This document shows, piece by piece, positions 16,761 to 25,256 of a stretch of 64,000 bases of DNA (position 1 is its first letter; each line of letters opens with the position of its first letter). The DNA is from Cellulomonas massiliensis JC225 (GTDB lineage: Bacteria; Actinomycetota; Actinomycetes; Actinomycetales; Cellulomonadaceae): assembly GCF_000312005.1 (NCBI RefSeq), contig NZ_HE978588.1, forward strand, positions 784,297 to 848,296. The letters run 5' to 3'. The position numbers and the translations under genes are program-made. Under the pieces are notes generated by a model. It saw only the letters and a list, made by a program, of their open reading frames with translations. It did no database searches and was not told the DNA's origin.

Positions 16761-18665
16761 TCAGTCCGCGACCGGGTACTCCGTGAGCGTCGTCCAGTGC
16801 GAGCCGCCCTCCTGCGGGAGGGCCGGGCCGCCGACGCCGTTGACCACGTGGTCGATCGTCCCGGCGTTGTTGAGCGACACGATCACCATGTGGTGCAGCT
16901 TCACGCCCGGACGCTCCGGCACCTCGAACGCGTTCGTCGCGTGCAGCGTCGGGTCGACGTTCGTGTAGATGTAGCTGCCCAGGCCCCACGCCTCGTGCGT
17001 GCGGACGTGGTCGCCCACCTTGTACGCCGCCCAGCCGAGCGTCGTGCCGTGCTTCCACGCGGCCTGGTTCGGCGGGTCGTACGGCAGCTCGTTCTGGAAG
17101 AAGATCGTGCGGCCGCGCTCGCCGTTCCAGACGAGGTTGTACTTCTTGTAGTGCTCGGCGAACAGGCCGGTCGCGAGCACGTCGTTGCCGTTCACGACCA
17201 CGCCGTAGTCGCCGGGGTTGACGTCCCAGCCCACCCCGGTGCCGTGGTCGGCGCGCCAGGCCCAGGTGTGGTCGACGATCACGTTGTTCGCGTTGACGAC
17301 GAGGCTGTTCGTCGCCGCGCCGGCGTGGTCGCCGCCGATGCGGAAGAACACGTCCTGCAGGGCCGTCGGGTTGCTCGTGCTGCTGAGCTTCTGCTTGCGG
17401 AGAAGCCCGTCGACCTTCGAGAGCGCCGTGCCGACCGTGAGCAGCGACTCGGAGCGCTTCGCCCCCGCGTCGAACATGATCCCGGCGATGACGACGCCCG
17501 GGACGTCGAGCGTCCGCATCGCCGTCACGCCGCGGTCGGGGATGATCGTCGCCAGGCCCAGCCCGAGCACGACCTGGTCCTTGCGCGTCACGAGCAGCGT
17601 CTGGTCGACGTGGTAGATCCCGGGGCTCAGGAGCAGGTTCTTGCCGGAGAGCAGCGCCGTGTTGAGCTTGCGCGCGCTGTCGCCGGGCTTCGCGACGTAG
17701 AAGTCCGACAGCGGCACCGAGCGGCCCGCGGTCGCACCCCCGGCGTACGAGGTGCCGCGGGCGTCCTTGCGGACGGACGGCACGAACACGCGGTACTTGC
17801 CGCGCTCGTCGGTGTAGACGTACGGCTTCTCGCGCGACGCCGGCGTGGTGTCGAGCGTCGTGTACGCGTGGACCCCCGCGTCGTCCGGCTCGCCGAAGTC
17901 GGTCGCCGGGGCGCCCTCGACGCCGGAGAACACCTGGTTCCAGACGCCGTTGCTCCAGCCCGCCACCGACGAGTCGCGCGTGTAGAACTGCTGCTGGCTG
18001 CCGCTGACGACGAAGGGCATCGTCGAGTCGGCGATGTACCCGCCGGACGCGAACTGCGGCCCGGCCGAGCAGTAGTCCATGAGCGAGAGGTTCGCGCCCG
18101 CGATCTCGACCCGGCGCATCGGCGCCGCCTGCGAGACCGCCCAGAAGTTCGCGCTGTCGCGGCAGCCGTCGCCGCCGCCGACGAACTGGATCTTGAGGTT
18201 CGACAGCGAGCGCCAGAAGTTCACCAGCGCGAGGCAGTTGGACGGGTTGCCGTTCGCGTCGGTCTCGAGGCAGCGGTTGTAGACCTCCACCGCCCCGTTG
18301 ATGACGACGTCGCCGGGGTTGCGGCCCAGGCCCGCCACCTCGGTGTAGTAGCCGACCTGGAAGCGCAGCGGCCTCTCGGCCGTGCCGTACGTGCCCGGCT
18401 TGAACAGCAGGGCGTAGCGGTTCTGGCTGAACTCCGCGTCCCGCTGCTGGGCGTTGACCGCGTCGACGCGCGCCTGGATCTGCTCGACCGGCATGCTCGG
18501 GTCGAACACGATCGTGTTCGGGCCGAGCTCCGTCCCCGAGCCGAGGCCGCCGGCGCTCGCGGGGGTGGCGACGGCCACGGCGACCGTCGTGACGAGGGCG
18601 GCCGCGAGCGCGGCGGCGGCGAGTCGGGTGCGCGGACGTCCTCGGCCGCGGTTCCTGGGCAGCAT
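16761..18665 (-). CDS. Secreted GH55-type beta-1,3-glucanase
   Basis: 634 residues. ATG 18665 has AAAGG 7 nt upstream. The signal peptide (1-38) ends in ASA. The rest resembles two beta-helix lobes of GH55 laminarinases, with the segment ADHGTGVGW, then AEHYKKYN (E504) and FFQNELPYDPP (E526). The 22-residue spacing of these two glutamates equals that of E480/E502 in the Streptomyces enzyme SacteLam55A as I recall it; E502 is the general acid there. Predicted action: extracellular exo-beta-1,3-glucanase on laminarin or fungal walls. Relatives are often mislabelled adenylyl cyclase. Confidence 0.85.
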   Translation of the reverse strand: MLPRNRGRGRPRTRLAAAALAAALVTTVAVAVATPASAGGLGSGTELGPNTIVFDPSMPVEQIQARVDAVNAQQRDAEFSQNRYALLFKPGTYGTAERPLRFQVGYYTEVAGLGRNPGDVVINGAVEVYNRCLETDANGNPSNCLALVNFWRSLSNLKIQFVGGGDGCRDSANFWAVSQAAPMRRVEIAGANLSLMDYCSAGPQFASGGYIADSTMPFVVSGSQQQFYTRDSSVAGWSNGVWNQVFSGVEGAPATDFGEPDDAGVHAYTTLDTTPASREKPYVYTDERGKYRVFVPSVRKDARGTSYAGGATAGRSVPLSDFYVAKPGDSARKLNTALLSGKNLLLSPGIYHVDQTLLVTRKDQVVLGLGLATIIPDRGVTAMRTLDVPGVVIAGIMFDAGAKRSESLLTVGTALSKVDGLLRKQKLSSTSNPTALQDVFFRIGGDHAGAATNSLVVNANNVIVDHTWAWRADHGTGVGWDVNPGDYGVVVNGNDVLATGLFAEHYKKYNLVWNGERGRTIFFQNELPYDPPNQAAWKHGTTLGWAAYKVGDHVRTHEAWGLGSYIYTNVDPTLHATNAFEVPERPGVKLHHMVIVSLNNAGTIDHVVNGVGGPALPQEGGSHWTTLTEYPVAD

Positions 18666-18784
18666 GAAGTGACCTTTCGACAGGGTTCTCGACGGGAGCT
18701 CGACAGAGGCCACGCGCCGGAGGGGGCCGCGTGGAGCACGGGCGGGCACTGCGGGTGGTGCGACATCGTCGTCGTTGCCAAGAC

Positions 18785-18855
18785 CGGACGTTCGTCCGAT
18801 TCACGACAGAACGTACTCGGCGCGCGGGCCCTGTCAAGACTGACAGCCCTGTCAG
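18785..18855 (-). promoter_or_regulatory. GH55 promoter flanked by two palindromic operators
   Basis: On the minus strand TTGACA (18837-18832), a 16-nt spacer and TACGTT (18815-18810) form the promoter. Immediately upstream of the -35 lies CTGACAGCCCTGTCAG (18840-18855, 7-bp arms). Near the start site lies CGGACGTTCGTCCG (18785-18798, 6-bp arms). Two different symmetrical sites suggest two regulators or a dual-site switch. The 5' leader is ~140 nt. Confidence 0.65.
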
Positions 18856-18931
18856 CGAACGCGATCCGTCGCCACGATGACACGTATCACTGAATCGGGC
18901 CACTGACGCCGCCCGCGGCAGGCACGCCGCC

Positions 18932-19924
18932 CTAGGCTCGGTCGGCCGCCGCGCGCAGGAGCGTCGACTCGAGGTCGGCCGGGAGGCCGTGGGCCGGGCG
19001 GTCCGGACGCTGGGCGGGCATGCCCTCGTCCCGCAGCCAGGACCACGTGTCCGCGACCGTCTCCTCCACAGGCCGGCAGCGCAGACCCGCCGCGAGCGCC
19101 CTCGCCGGTCGGCCCTCGAGGAAGCCGGCGAAGTCCCCCGACTCCGGCACCCACACCGGCAGCTGGGTCCACGGCTGCGCGCCGGAGGCGAGCACCTCGT
19201 CCTCCGGCACCCAGACCAGCCGGGCGTCGGAGCCCGTCGCCGCGACGCACGCCTCGAGGAGCGTCCGCGTCGTGGCGTGCCCCGACGCGCTGGTGACGTC
19301 GTACGCCCCGGACCGCCCGGCCGCGAGCGCGTCGAGCGTGAAGGCGGCGAGGTCGCGCGCGTCGACGTACTGCAGCGGGCGGTCCGGGCGGCCGGGGGCG
19401 ACCACGTCGCCGCCGCGGGCGATCCGCGCGAGCCACCACGGCAGGCGGCCGATGTCCTCGTGCGGGCCGAGGATGAGGCCGGGGCGGACGAGCAGCGCCT
19501 CGGGGAACGCCCGGAGCACGCCCAGCTCCGCCCCGCGCTTGTCGGCGTCGTACGCGGTGGCGTCCGCGTCGGGGTCGCCGTCGACGACCGGGGAGGCCTC
19601 GTCGACGTGCTCGCCCCAGCGGTAGACCGAGATCGACGAGACGTACGCGTACCGCTCGACCCGTCCGGCGAGGGCCGTCGCCGCGAGGGTCGCGACGCTC
19701 GGCGCCGCGGACCAGGTGTCGACGGCCAGGTCCCACGTCCGGTCCGCGAGCGCCGCCGCGAGGGCGTCGGGGTCGGTGCGGTCGGCCGGCAGCTGCTCGA
19801 CGCCGGGCGCGGCCGGGGCGGTCACGCCGCGGTTGAGCGTCGTCACGGACCAGCCGCGGGCGAGGGCGTCGGCGACGAGCGCGCGGCCGACGAAGCGGGT
19901 GCCACCGAGGACGAGGAGTCGCAT
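18932..19924 (-). CDS. NAD-dependent epimerase/dehydratase (extended SDR)
   Basis: 330 residues. The N-terminal Rossmann motif is GGTRFVG in MRLLVLGGTRFVGRALV. The active-site serine and the YxxxK pair appear as SSISVY and YDADKRGAE. Reductase or epimerase activity on a nucleotide-linked or free substrate is inferred; the exact reaction cannot be assigned. Monocistronic on the minus strand. Confidence 0.88.
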   Translation of the reverse strand: MRLLVLGGTRFVGRALVADALARGWSVTTLNRGVTAPAAPGVEQLPADRTDPDALAAALADRTWDLAVDTWSAAPSVATLAATALAGRVERYAYVSSISVYRWGEHVDEASPVVDGDPDADATAYDADKRGAELGVLRAFPEALLVRPGLILGPHEDIGRLPWWLARIARGGDVVAPGRPDRPLQYVDARDLAAFTLDALAAGRSGAYDVTSASGHATTRTLLEACVAATGSDARLVWVPEDEVLASGAQPWTQLPVWVPESGDFAGFLEGRPARALAAGLRCRPVEETVADTWSWLRDEGMPAQRPDRPAHGLPADLESTLLRAAADRA

Positions 19925-20015
19925 CCCTGCATCCTCGCGGCTCGACGACGCCGCGCGCCCCCGTTCACGCCCGCAGCAGAGCGGGCCGTGGCGCTCGGAC
20001 GCCGCTGGGTGGGGA

Positions 20016-20040
20016 GTTCGTCGTCCCGACGACGACGAAC
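20016..20040. repeat. 10-bp inverted repeat in a divergent intergenic region
   Basis: GTTCGTCGTC (20016-20025) and GACGACGAAC (20031-20040) are separated by 5 nt, between the divergent epimerase and membrane-protease-like genes. It could be an operator or a small hairpin. Confidence 0.4.
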
Positions 20041-20095
20041 CCTGCACGCAGCGGTCGCTGAGCGGGGACCGTGCCCCGACCGTAGGGTCGGGCGC

Positions 20096-20986
20096 GTGGA
20101 CGCGGCGGTCGGAGGGCGAGGGCGCGAGCCCCGCGCCACCGTGGCGCCCGGCGACGACGAGGTCGCGGGCGGCGTCGGTGAGCGACCAGCCCTCGGCTGG
20201 CTCGGGCACCTCGCCGCTGCGCTGGTGTGCGGGTCGGCGGTGCTGCTGTTCGCGGTGCACGTGCGGCCGCTGGCCTACCTGCCGCTCGTCGCCGGCGTCG
20301 CCCTGGGGTGGCTCGCCCGGCGCGAGCTCGGGCGGGACCTGCTCGTCGTCGCGGTGGGCATGGGCATCGTGTCGTCGATCTCCCTCGAGGCCGACCTGTC
20401 CGACCGCGGCATGGCGGCGTTCACCGTGGTGCTCTCGTCGGCGGTCCTGGTGCCGTACGCGCTGTCGCGCGGGCTGTTCCGCGACCGGACGATCGTCTTC
20501 CCGCTGCGCACGGGCCGGCGCTGGGGCCGGGTGCAGTGGACGTACCTCGTCGTCGTGCTCGCGGCGGGGTACCTGATCCTGCCCTGGTACTTCCTGTCGT
20601 CGGGCGCGTACCTCAACTGGCCGCACGTCACGACCAGCGACGAGATCCTCCGCCTGTTCGTCGGGGTGAACGCCGTCGGCATCTGGGACGAGCTGTTCTT
20701 CGTGTGCACCGTGTTCGCGCTGCTGCGCAAGCACCTGCCGCTCTGGCCCGCGAACCTCCTGCAGGCGACCGTGTTCGTCTCGTTCCTGTGGGAGCTCGGG
20801 TACCGCGAGTGGGGCCCGCTGCTCACGGTGCCGTTCGCGCTCGTGCAGGGGTTGACGTTCTCGATCACGAAGTCGCTCACCTACGTCGTCACCGTGCACC
20901 TGCTCTTCGACGCGGTGGTGTTCATGGTGCTGGTGCACGGTCACAACCCGGAGCTGTTCGACATCTTCGTCACCGCACCGCGCTGA
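20096..20986 (+). CDS. Multi-pass membrane protein, degenerate CPBP-like
   Basis: 296 residues with about eight helices. A CPBP-like layout is suggested by IWDELFF (DE in place of EE) and HLLFD (HxxxD). The middle FxxxH histidine is not seen, so proteolytic activity is doubtful. GTG 20096 is preceded by TAGGGT at 20083-20088, 13 nt upstream, as in other candidate leaderless genes of this window. Confidence 0.72.
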   Translation: MDAAVGGRGREPRATVAPGDDEVAGGVGERPALGWLGHLAAALVCGSAVLLFAVHVRPLAYLPLVAGVALGWLARRELGRDLLVVAVGMGIVSSISLEADLSDRGMAAFTVVLSSAVLVPYALSRGLFRDRTIVFPLRTGRRWGRVQWTYLVVVLAAGYLILPWYFLSSGAYLNWPHVTTSDEILRLFVGVNAVGIWDELFFVCTVFALLRKHLPLWPANLLQATVFVSFLWELGYREWGPLLTVPFALVQGLTFSITKSLTYVVTVHLLFDAVVFMVLVHGHNPELFDIFVTAPR

Positions 20987-21052
20987 CCTGGCCGGACGCC
21001 GCCGCCGGGAGCTCCCCGCGCGGTCCGGGCGAAGCTCTGGGACGCTGCCCGC

Positions 21053-21778
21053 ATGCAGCCCCGCGTCCGCACCCGAGCGCTGGCCCGCGCCGCCGCGTTC
21101 GGGCTCGGGCTCGCGGTCCCCGTCGCGGTCCTCGCGTACCTCGTCCGGGCCCAGGTGCCCGCCGTCGTCGCCTTCGACGAGCGCGCCGTGGCGGCGGCGA
21201 CGGACGTGACGCGCGCGCACCCCGCGCTGCTGCGCTCGGCACTCGCGTGGCAGGAGCTGTTCCAGGCCAGATGGGTGAACCTCGCCGGCGGCCTGGTGTG
21301 CCTCTGGGTGTGGCGACGGCACGGCCTCGCCTCGCGCGCGCTGTGGGCGTTCGTCACGATCCTCGCGGGCTGGGGGCTGCAGCTCGCCGTGAAGGGGGCC
21401 GTCCAGCGCGCGCGCCCGGTCGTCGACGACGCCCTCACCGACGCTCCGGGCTCGAGCTTCCCCTCGGGGCACGTCACCAACTTCGCCTGCACCGCGACGG
21501 CCGTCGCCCTGCTCGTCTGGCCGCTGCTCGGCCGCCGCGGCCGGGTGGCGGTGGCGACGACGGGGGCGGTCCTGCTCGTCGGGACCGCGCTCGACCGCGT
21601 CGCGCTCGGCGCCCACTTCCCCTCCGACGTGACGGCCGGCGCGCTGCTCGGCACGGCGATCGCCGGCGCGTCGTACGTCGGCTACGCGGGGTGGCGGCCG
21701 CCGGCCGGTCCGCACCCCGACCCGCAGCACCCCGGCTCCCCCGCCCGTCCCCCCGCCCCTGCGCCACCGCCCGCCTGA
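21053..21778 (+). CDS. PAP2 family lipid phosphatase
   Basis: 241 residues with about five helices and the three PAP2 motifs: KGAVQRARP, PSGH and DRVALGAHFPSD (the conserved Ser of motif 3 is Asp here). The C-terminus is a proline-rich tail. Predicted integral membrane phosphatase for undecaprenyl pyrophosphate or phosphatidate-like substrates. A second PAP2 gene follows 13 bp downstream, suggesting an operon. Confidence 0.9.
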   Translation: MQPRVRTRALARAAAFGLGLAVPVAVLAYLVRAQVPAVVAFDERAVAAATDVTRAHPALLRSALAWQELFQARWVNLAGGLVCLWVWRRHGLASRALWAFVTILAGWGLQLAVKGAVQRARPVVDDALTDAPGSSFPSGHVTNFACTATAVALLVWPLLGRRGRVAVATTGAVLLVGTALDRVALGAHFPSDVTAGALLGTAIAGASYVGYAGWRPPAGPHPDPQHPGSPARPPAPAPPPA

Positions 21779-21791
21779 GAGGCCCGCCGCG

Positions 21792-22499
21792 ATGACGTCC
21801 TTCCTGCACCGCTACGAGCTCGACACCTCCGCCCCCACCGTCGCCCAGGCCGCGCGTGACGCCGCCGTGCGCGCGCTCGCGCCGGCCGTCCTGTGGTGGG
21901 CGGTGGTCGTCGGCCTGGGCCTGCTCATCACCGGCCCGCTCGACGGCCTCCCGGCCGAGCGCGCCGTCAGCGAGTGGTTCGCCGAGCACCGCGTCGACTG
22001 GCTCGACTCCGCGACCTCGGTGATGTCGAACATCGGCGCGACGCTCTTCATCATCACGGCCTGCGTCGTGGCGATCGCGACGCTCTGGTGGCGCACCCGG
22101 CAGTGGTGGTTCGCCCTCGTGCCGGGCCTCGCGGTGGCGCTGCAGGCGCTCGTGTTCCTCACGTCCTCGCTGGTGGTCGGGCGCGAGCGACCGGAGGTCG
22201 AGAAGCTCGACGACTCCCCGCCGACCACCGCCTACCCGTCCGGGCACACGGGCGCCTCGACGGCGTTCTACCTGACGATGGCCTTCCTGGCGCAGCGCAT
22301 CCGGCGGGCGTGGCTGCGCCGGCTCGTGACGGTGCTCGTCCTGCTCGTCCCGCTCGGCGTGGGCACCGCGCGGCTCTACCGCGGCATGCACTCGCTGACG
22401 GACGTGCTCGTGGGCGCGGCGAACGGCGTCGTCTGCGCGCTGCTGGCGTGGAACTACCTGCGCCGCGACACGTCGGGAGCGGTACGGAGCGCGGGCTGA
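21792..22499 (+). CDS. PAP2 family lipid phosphatase
   Basis: 235 residues with an N-terminal amphipathic segment and about five helices. PAP2 motifs: SLVVGRERPEVE, YPSGHTG and ARLYRGMHSLTD. It is more divergent from the preceding PAP2 protein than a recent duplicate would be. Same likely role: dephosphorylation of lipid phosphates at the outer membrane face. Confidence 0.9.
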   Translation: MTSFLHRYELDTSAPTVAQAARDAAVRALAPAVLWWAVVVGLGLLITGPLDGLPAERAVSEWFAEHRVDWLDSATSVMSNIGATLFIITACVVAIATLWWRTRQWWFALVPGLAVALQALVFLTSSLVVGRERPEVEKLDDSPPTTAYPSGHTGASTAFYLTMAFLAQRIRRAWLRRLVTVLVLLVPLGVGTARLYRGMHSLTDVLVGAANGVVCALLAWNYLRRDTSGAVRSAG

Positions 22500-22503
22500 C
22501 GCC

Positions 22504-23331
22504 TCACGTGAGGTGGTCGAAGTCCCCCCGGACCCAGGCGGCGTGCCGCTCGGCGGACGCGAGGACCACCGAGCGCGCGCCGGCCGGGATCACGCCGTCG
22601 AAGTTGTTGTAGAGCCGCTCGAACGGGCGGCCCGCGACGTGCTCCGCGACGCGCAGCGCCACGGCCCCGGACAGCGGGAGCCGGTTCGGGTACGAGCGCA
22701 TGAAGCTCACCGAGCGGCGGTCCGGGTTCGCCATGATCGTGTCGCCCGCGAGCAGCACACCGCGACCCTCGGCGCCGGCCGCCCAGTGCACCACGGCGCT
22801 GCCGGGGAAGTGCCCGCCCGGCTGGGAGAGGACGACACCCGGCAGCACCTCGCGCTCGCCGGACCACGTCTCGATCACCGGGTCCGGCCGCTGCACCCAG
22901 CTCGCATCGGCGTCCGAGACGAGCACGGGCACGCCACCCAGGCGGCGCGACCACTCGACCTGCACGCCGAACATGTGCGGGTGGCTCGCGACGACGGCGA
23001 CGACCGGCCCGTGCGCGAGGACCGCGGCGACGGCCTCGTCGTCGACGAAGCCGAGCGGGTCCCACAGCAGGGAGCCCTGCGGCGTGACGACGACCTTGGT
23101 CGTCGGCCCGATCCCGACCGCCGGCTCGGCCCGGAGCCCGAGGAGGCCCGGCTCGAGCTCGTCGACCACGACGCGCGTGCCGGCGGCCGTCAGCTCGTCG
23201 AGCGTGGTCCAGCGCTGACCCTGCTCGGGCACCCACTGCCGCTCGTCGTCGCAGATCGCGCAGACGTCCGGGCGCGAGGCGTGCTCGACCCCGCACGTCG
23301 CGCAGACCCACCAGGCAGCCACCGTGCTCAC
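22504..23331 (-). CDS. MBL-fold protein with N-terminal zinc ribbon
   Basis: 275 residues. Residues ~5-30 contain CATCGVEH and CAICDDE, a rubredoxin-like zinc ribbon. The rest is a metallo-beta-lactamase fold, with SHPHMFG in place of HxHxDH, then PGGHFPGS and LLAGDTIM. The metal site is therefore altered at the first motif but keeps the later His and Asp. GTG 23331 overlaps the DUF4287 stop codon (GTGA). Function unknown. Confidence 0.83.
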   Translation of the reverse strand: MSTVAAWWVCATCGVEHASRPDVCAICDDERQWVPEQGQRWTTLDELTAAGTRVVVDELEPGLLGLRAEPAVGIGPTTKVVVTPQGSLLWDPLGFVDDEAVAAVLAHGPVVAVVASHPHMFGVQVEWSRRLGGVPVLVSDADASWVQRPDPVIETWSGEREVLPGVVLSQPGGHFPGSAVVHWAAGAEGRGVLLAGDTIMANPDRRSVSFMRSYPNRLPLSGAVALRVAEHVAGRPFERLYNNFDGVIPAGARSVVLASAERHAAWVRGDFDHLT

Positions 23332-23618
23332 GCCTCCGGACGCGTGGCCCGGCCGTCCAGCCACAGCGTGTCGGACTCGTCGCGGTGGGAGCCGGTGGTG
23401 CCGACGTGCTTGTCCCCGATGCCGGGGCCGTTCTTCACGACGTGGACGAGCGCCATCCCGTGCCCGCGGCCGAGGCCGTAGTCGGCCTGCAGCCACGTGA
23501 GGATCTCGCCGGCCTTCGTGTCCGCACCGAACCCCCGGGCGTGGGCCTCGTCGACGAGCGCCCGCGGGGTCTTGCCGGTCTTCTCCTCGATCGCGTCGAG
23601 GTACGCCTGGAACGACAT
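23328..23618 (-). CDS. DUF4287 domain protein
   Basis: 96 residues from ATG 23618 (an in-frame GTG at 23627 is the alternative). Contains the DUF4287 pattern YLDAIEEKTGKTPRAL and GHGMALVHVVKNG. It is translationally coupled to the MBL protein. Members are small proteins of unknown function found across actinobacteria. Confidence 0.85.
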   Translation of the reverse strand: MSFQAYLDAIEEKTGKTPRALVDEAHARGFGADTKAGEILTWLQADYGLGRGHGMALVHVVKNGPGIGDKHVGTTGSHRDESDTLWLDGRATRPEA

Positions 23619-23675
23619 GCCGGCCACGCTAGCGGGGGCCGCCCACGCCGGGCAGCCCCCGCCGGGGCGTCCGGG

Positions 23676-25043
23676 TCAGTGCGCGGACGGGTGGGCCGCG
23701 ACCTCGTCGCCGCCCGGCACCGAGGCGGGTGTGGCCGGCTCCTGGGACGTGCCGCGCCACCGGGCCACCCACCGCATGAGGTGGTAGGTGAGGATGACCG
23801 CGGCCGTGCCGAGCGCGATGCCCTCGAGCTTCACCTCGCCGATCGTCCACGCGTAGTTCGCGATGCCCACGATGAGGCCGATCGCGGCGGGGAAGAGGTT
23901 CGTCGGGAGCGAGAAGTCGACCTTGTTCTGGATCCAGATGCGCGCGCCGAGCAGGCCGATCATCCCGTAGAGGACGGTCGTCGCGCCGCCCAGGACGCCC
24001 GGCGGGACGGTGCGGATCGCCTCGCCGACCCGCGGCGACATCGCCAGCACGAGAGCACCGCCGGCGGCCACCCAGTACGCGGCCGTCGAGTACACGCGCG
24101 TCGCGGCCATGACACCGATGTTCTCGGCGTACGTCGTGGTCCCCGACCCGCCGCCGACGCCCGCGAGCGTGGTGGCGAGACCGTCCGCGAACAGCGCGCG
24201 GCCCGTCAGCGCGTCGAGGTTCTGCCCGGTCATCGCGGCGACCGACTTCACGTGGCCCACGTTCTCGGCGATGAGGACGAGGACGACGGGCAGGAACAGG
24301 CCGAGCACCGACACGTCGAGCTGCGGCGCCACGAACTCCGGCAGCCCGACGAGCGGGGCCTTGCGCACCTCGGTGAAGTCGATCTGGCCCTGCAGCAGCG
24401 CCGCGACGTAGCCGACCGCGACGCCGACGAGCACGGACAGCCGCCCGAGGATGCCGCGGAAGAGCACGGTCACGAGGATCGTCGCGGCCAGCGTGACGAC
24501 GGCGGTGAGGGGCTCCTCCTGGAACGAGCCCCAGGCCGCCGGCGCGAGGTTGAAGCCGATGAGCGCCACGATCGTGCCGGTCACCACCGGCGGCATCAGC
24601 ACCTCGATCCACCGTGTGCCCGCCCAGTGCACGACCGCTCCGACCGCCGCGAGGAGCAGGCCGGTGGCGAGGATGCCGCCGACCGCGACGCCCTGGCCGC
24701 CGGACTGCGTGGCGGCGGTGATCGGGGCGATGAACGCGAAGCTCGACCCGAGGTACGACGGCAGCCGGTTGCCCGTGATGAGCAGGAAGCCGATCGTGCC
24801 GATCGCGGAGAAGAACAGCGTGGTCTGCGGGGAGAAGCCCGTCAGCAACGGCACCGTGAACGTCGCGCCGAACATCGCGATGACGTGCTGCAGCCCGATC
24901 CCGATCGTCCGGGGCCACGTCAGCCGCTCCTGCGGCCCGACGACCTCGCCGGGCGGCAGCGCGCGGCCCGCGCCGTGCAGCGTCCACCCCCACCGACCGG
25001 CGGGTCCCGTGGTTCCCGTCGCGTCCTCGACCTGCTGCGCCAT
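23676..25043 (-). CDS. Uracil/xanthine permease (NCS2 family)
   Basis: 455 residues with about 14 helices. Family signatures: QHVIAMFGATFTVPLL near the N-terminus, AENVGHVKSVAAMTG and the downstream SGTTTYAENIGVMA, whose glutamates correspond to the substrate/proton-binding residues of UraA. ATG 25043 has GGGAGAG upstream. Proton-coupled nucleobase uptake is predicted; uracil is more likely than xanthine given the AENVGHVK motif. Confidence 0.92.
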   Translation of the reverse strand: MAQQVEDATGTTGPAGRWGWTLHGAGRALPPGEVVGPQERLTWPRTIGIGLQHVIAMFGATFTVPLLTGFSPQTTLFFSAIGTIGFLLITGNRLPSYLGSSFAFIAPITAATQSGGQGVAVGGILATGLLLAAVGAVVHWAGTRWIEVLMPPVVTGTIVALIGFNLAPAAWGSFQEEPLTAVVTLAATILVTVLFRGILGRLSVLVGVAVGYVAALLQGQIDFTEVRKAPLVGLPEFVAPQLDVSVLGLFLPVVLVLIAENVGHVKSVAAMTGQNLDALTGRALFADGLATTLAGVGGGSGTTTYAENIGVMAATRVYSTAAYWVAAGGALVLAMSPRVGEAIRTVPPGVLGGATTVLYGMIGLLGARIWIQNKVDFSLPTNLFPAAIGLIVGIANYAWTIGEVKLEGIALGTAAVILTYHLMRWVARWRGTSQEPATPASVPGGDEVAAHPSAH

Positions 25044-25143
25044 GGTCTCTCCCGTCGTGCGTGGCCGTCGGGCGCACGCTAGCGGTGCCGGGGCCGTCGG
25101 CGGGAGGTCCGTCCGTCCTCCGTCCCGGCGGCGCGGCGCCAAC

Positions 25144-25174
25144 ACTTACAGGCCGGTAAGTATTCGGGTATCGT
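25144..25174 (+). promoter_or_regulatory. GH3 promoter overlapped by a TetR-type palindrome
   Basis: ACTTAC (25144-25149) and GTAAGT (25156-25161) flank AGGCCG, giving an 18-bp near-perfect palindrome of the kind bound by TetR proteins. It covers the -35 (TTACAG 25146-25151). The -10 is TATCGT (25169-25174) after 17 nt. No tetR gene is adjacent. Confidence 0.6.
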
Positions 25175-25256
25175 GCTGTCTCGCATCGTTTCGAGGCCGC
25201 GCCAGGCCCCGCCCCGTCCCGCACGACACCGCCGCCGTCCGCTCGTGAGGTCCCCC

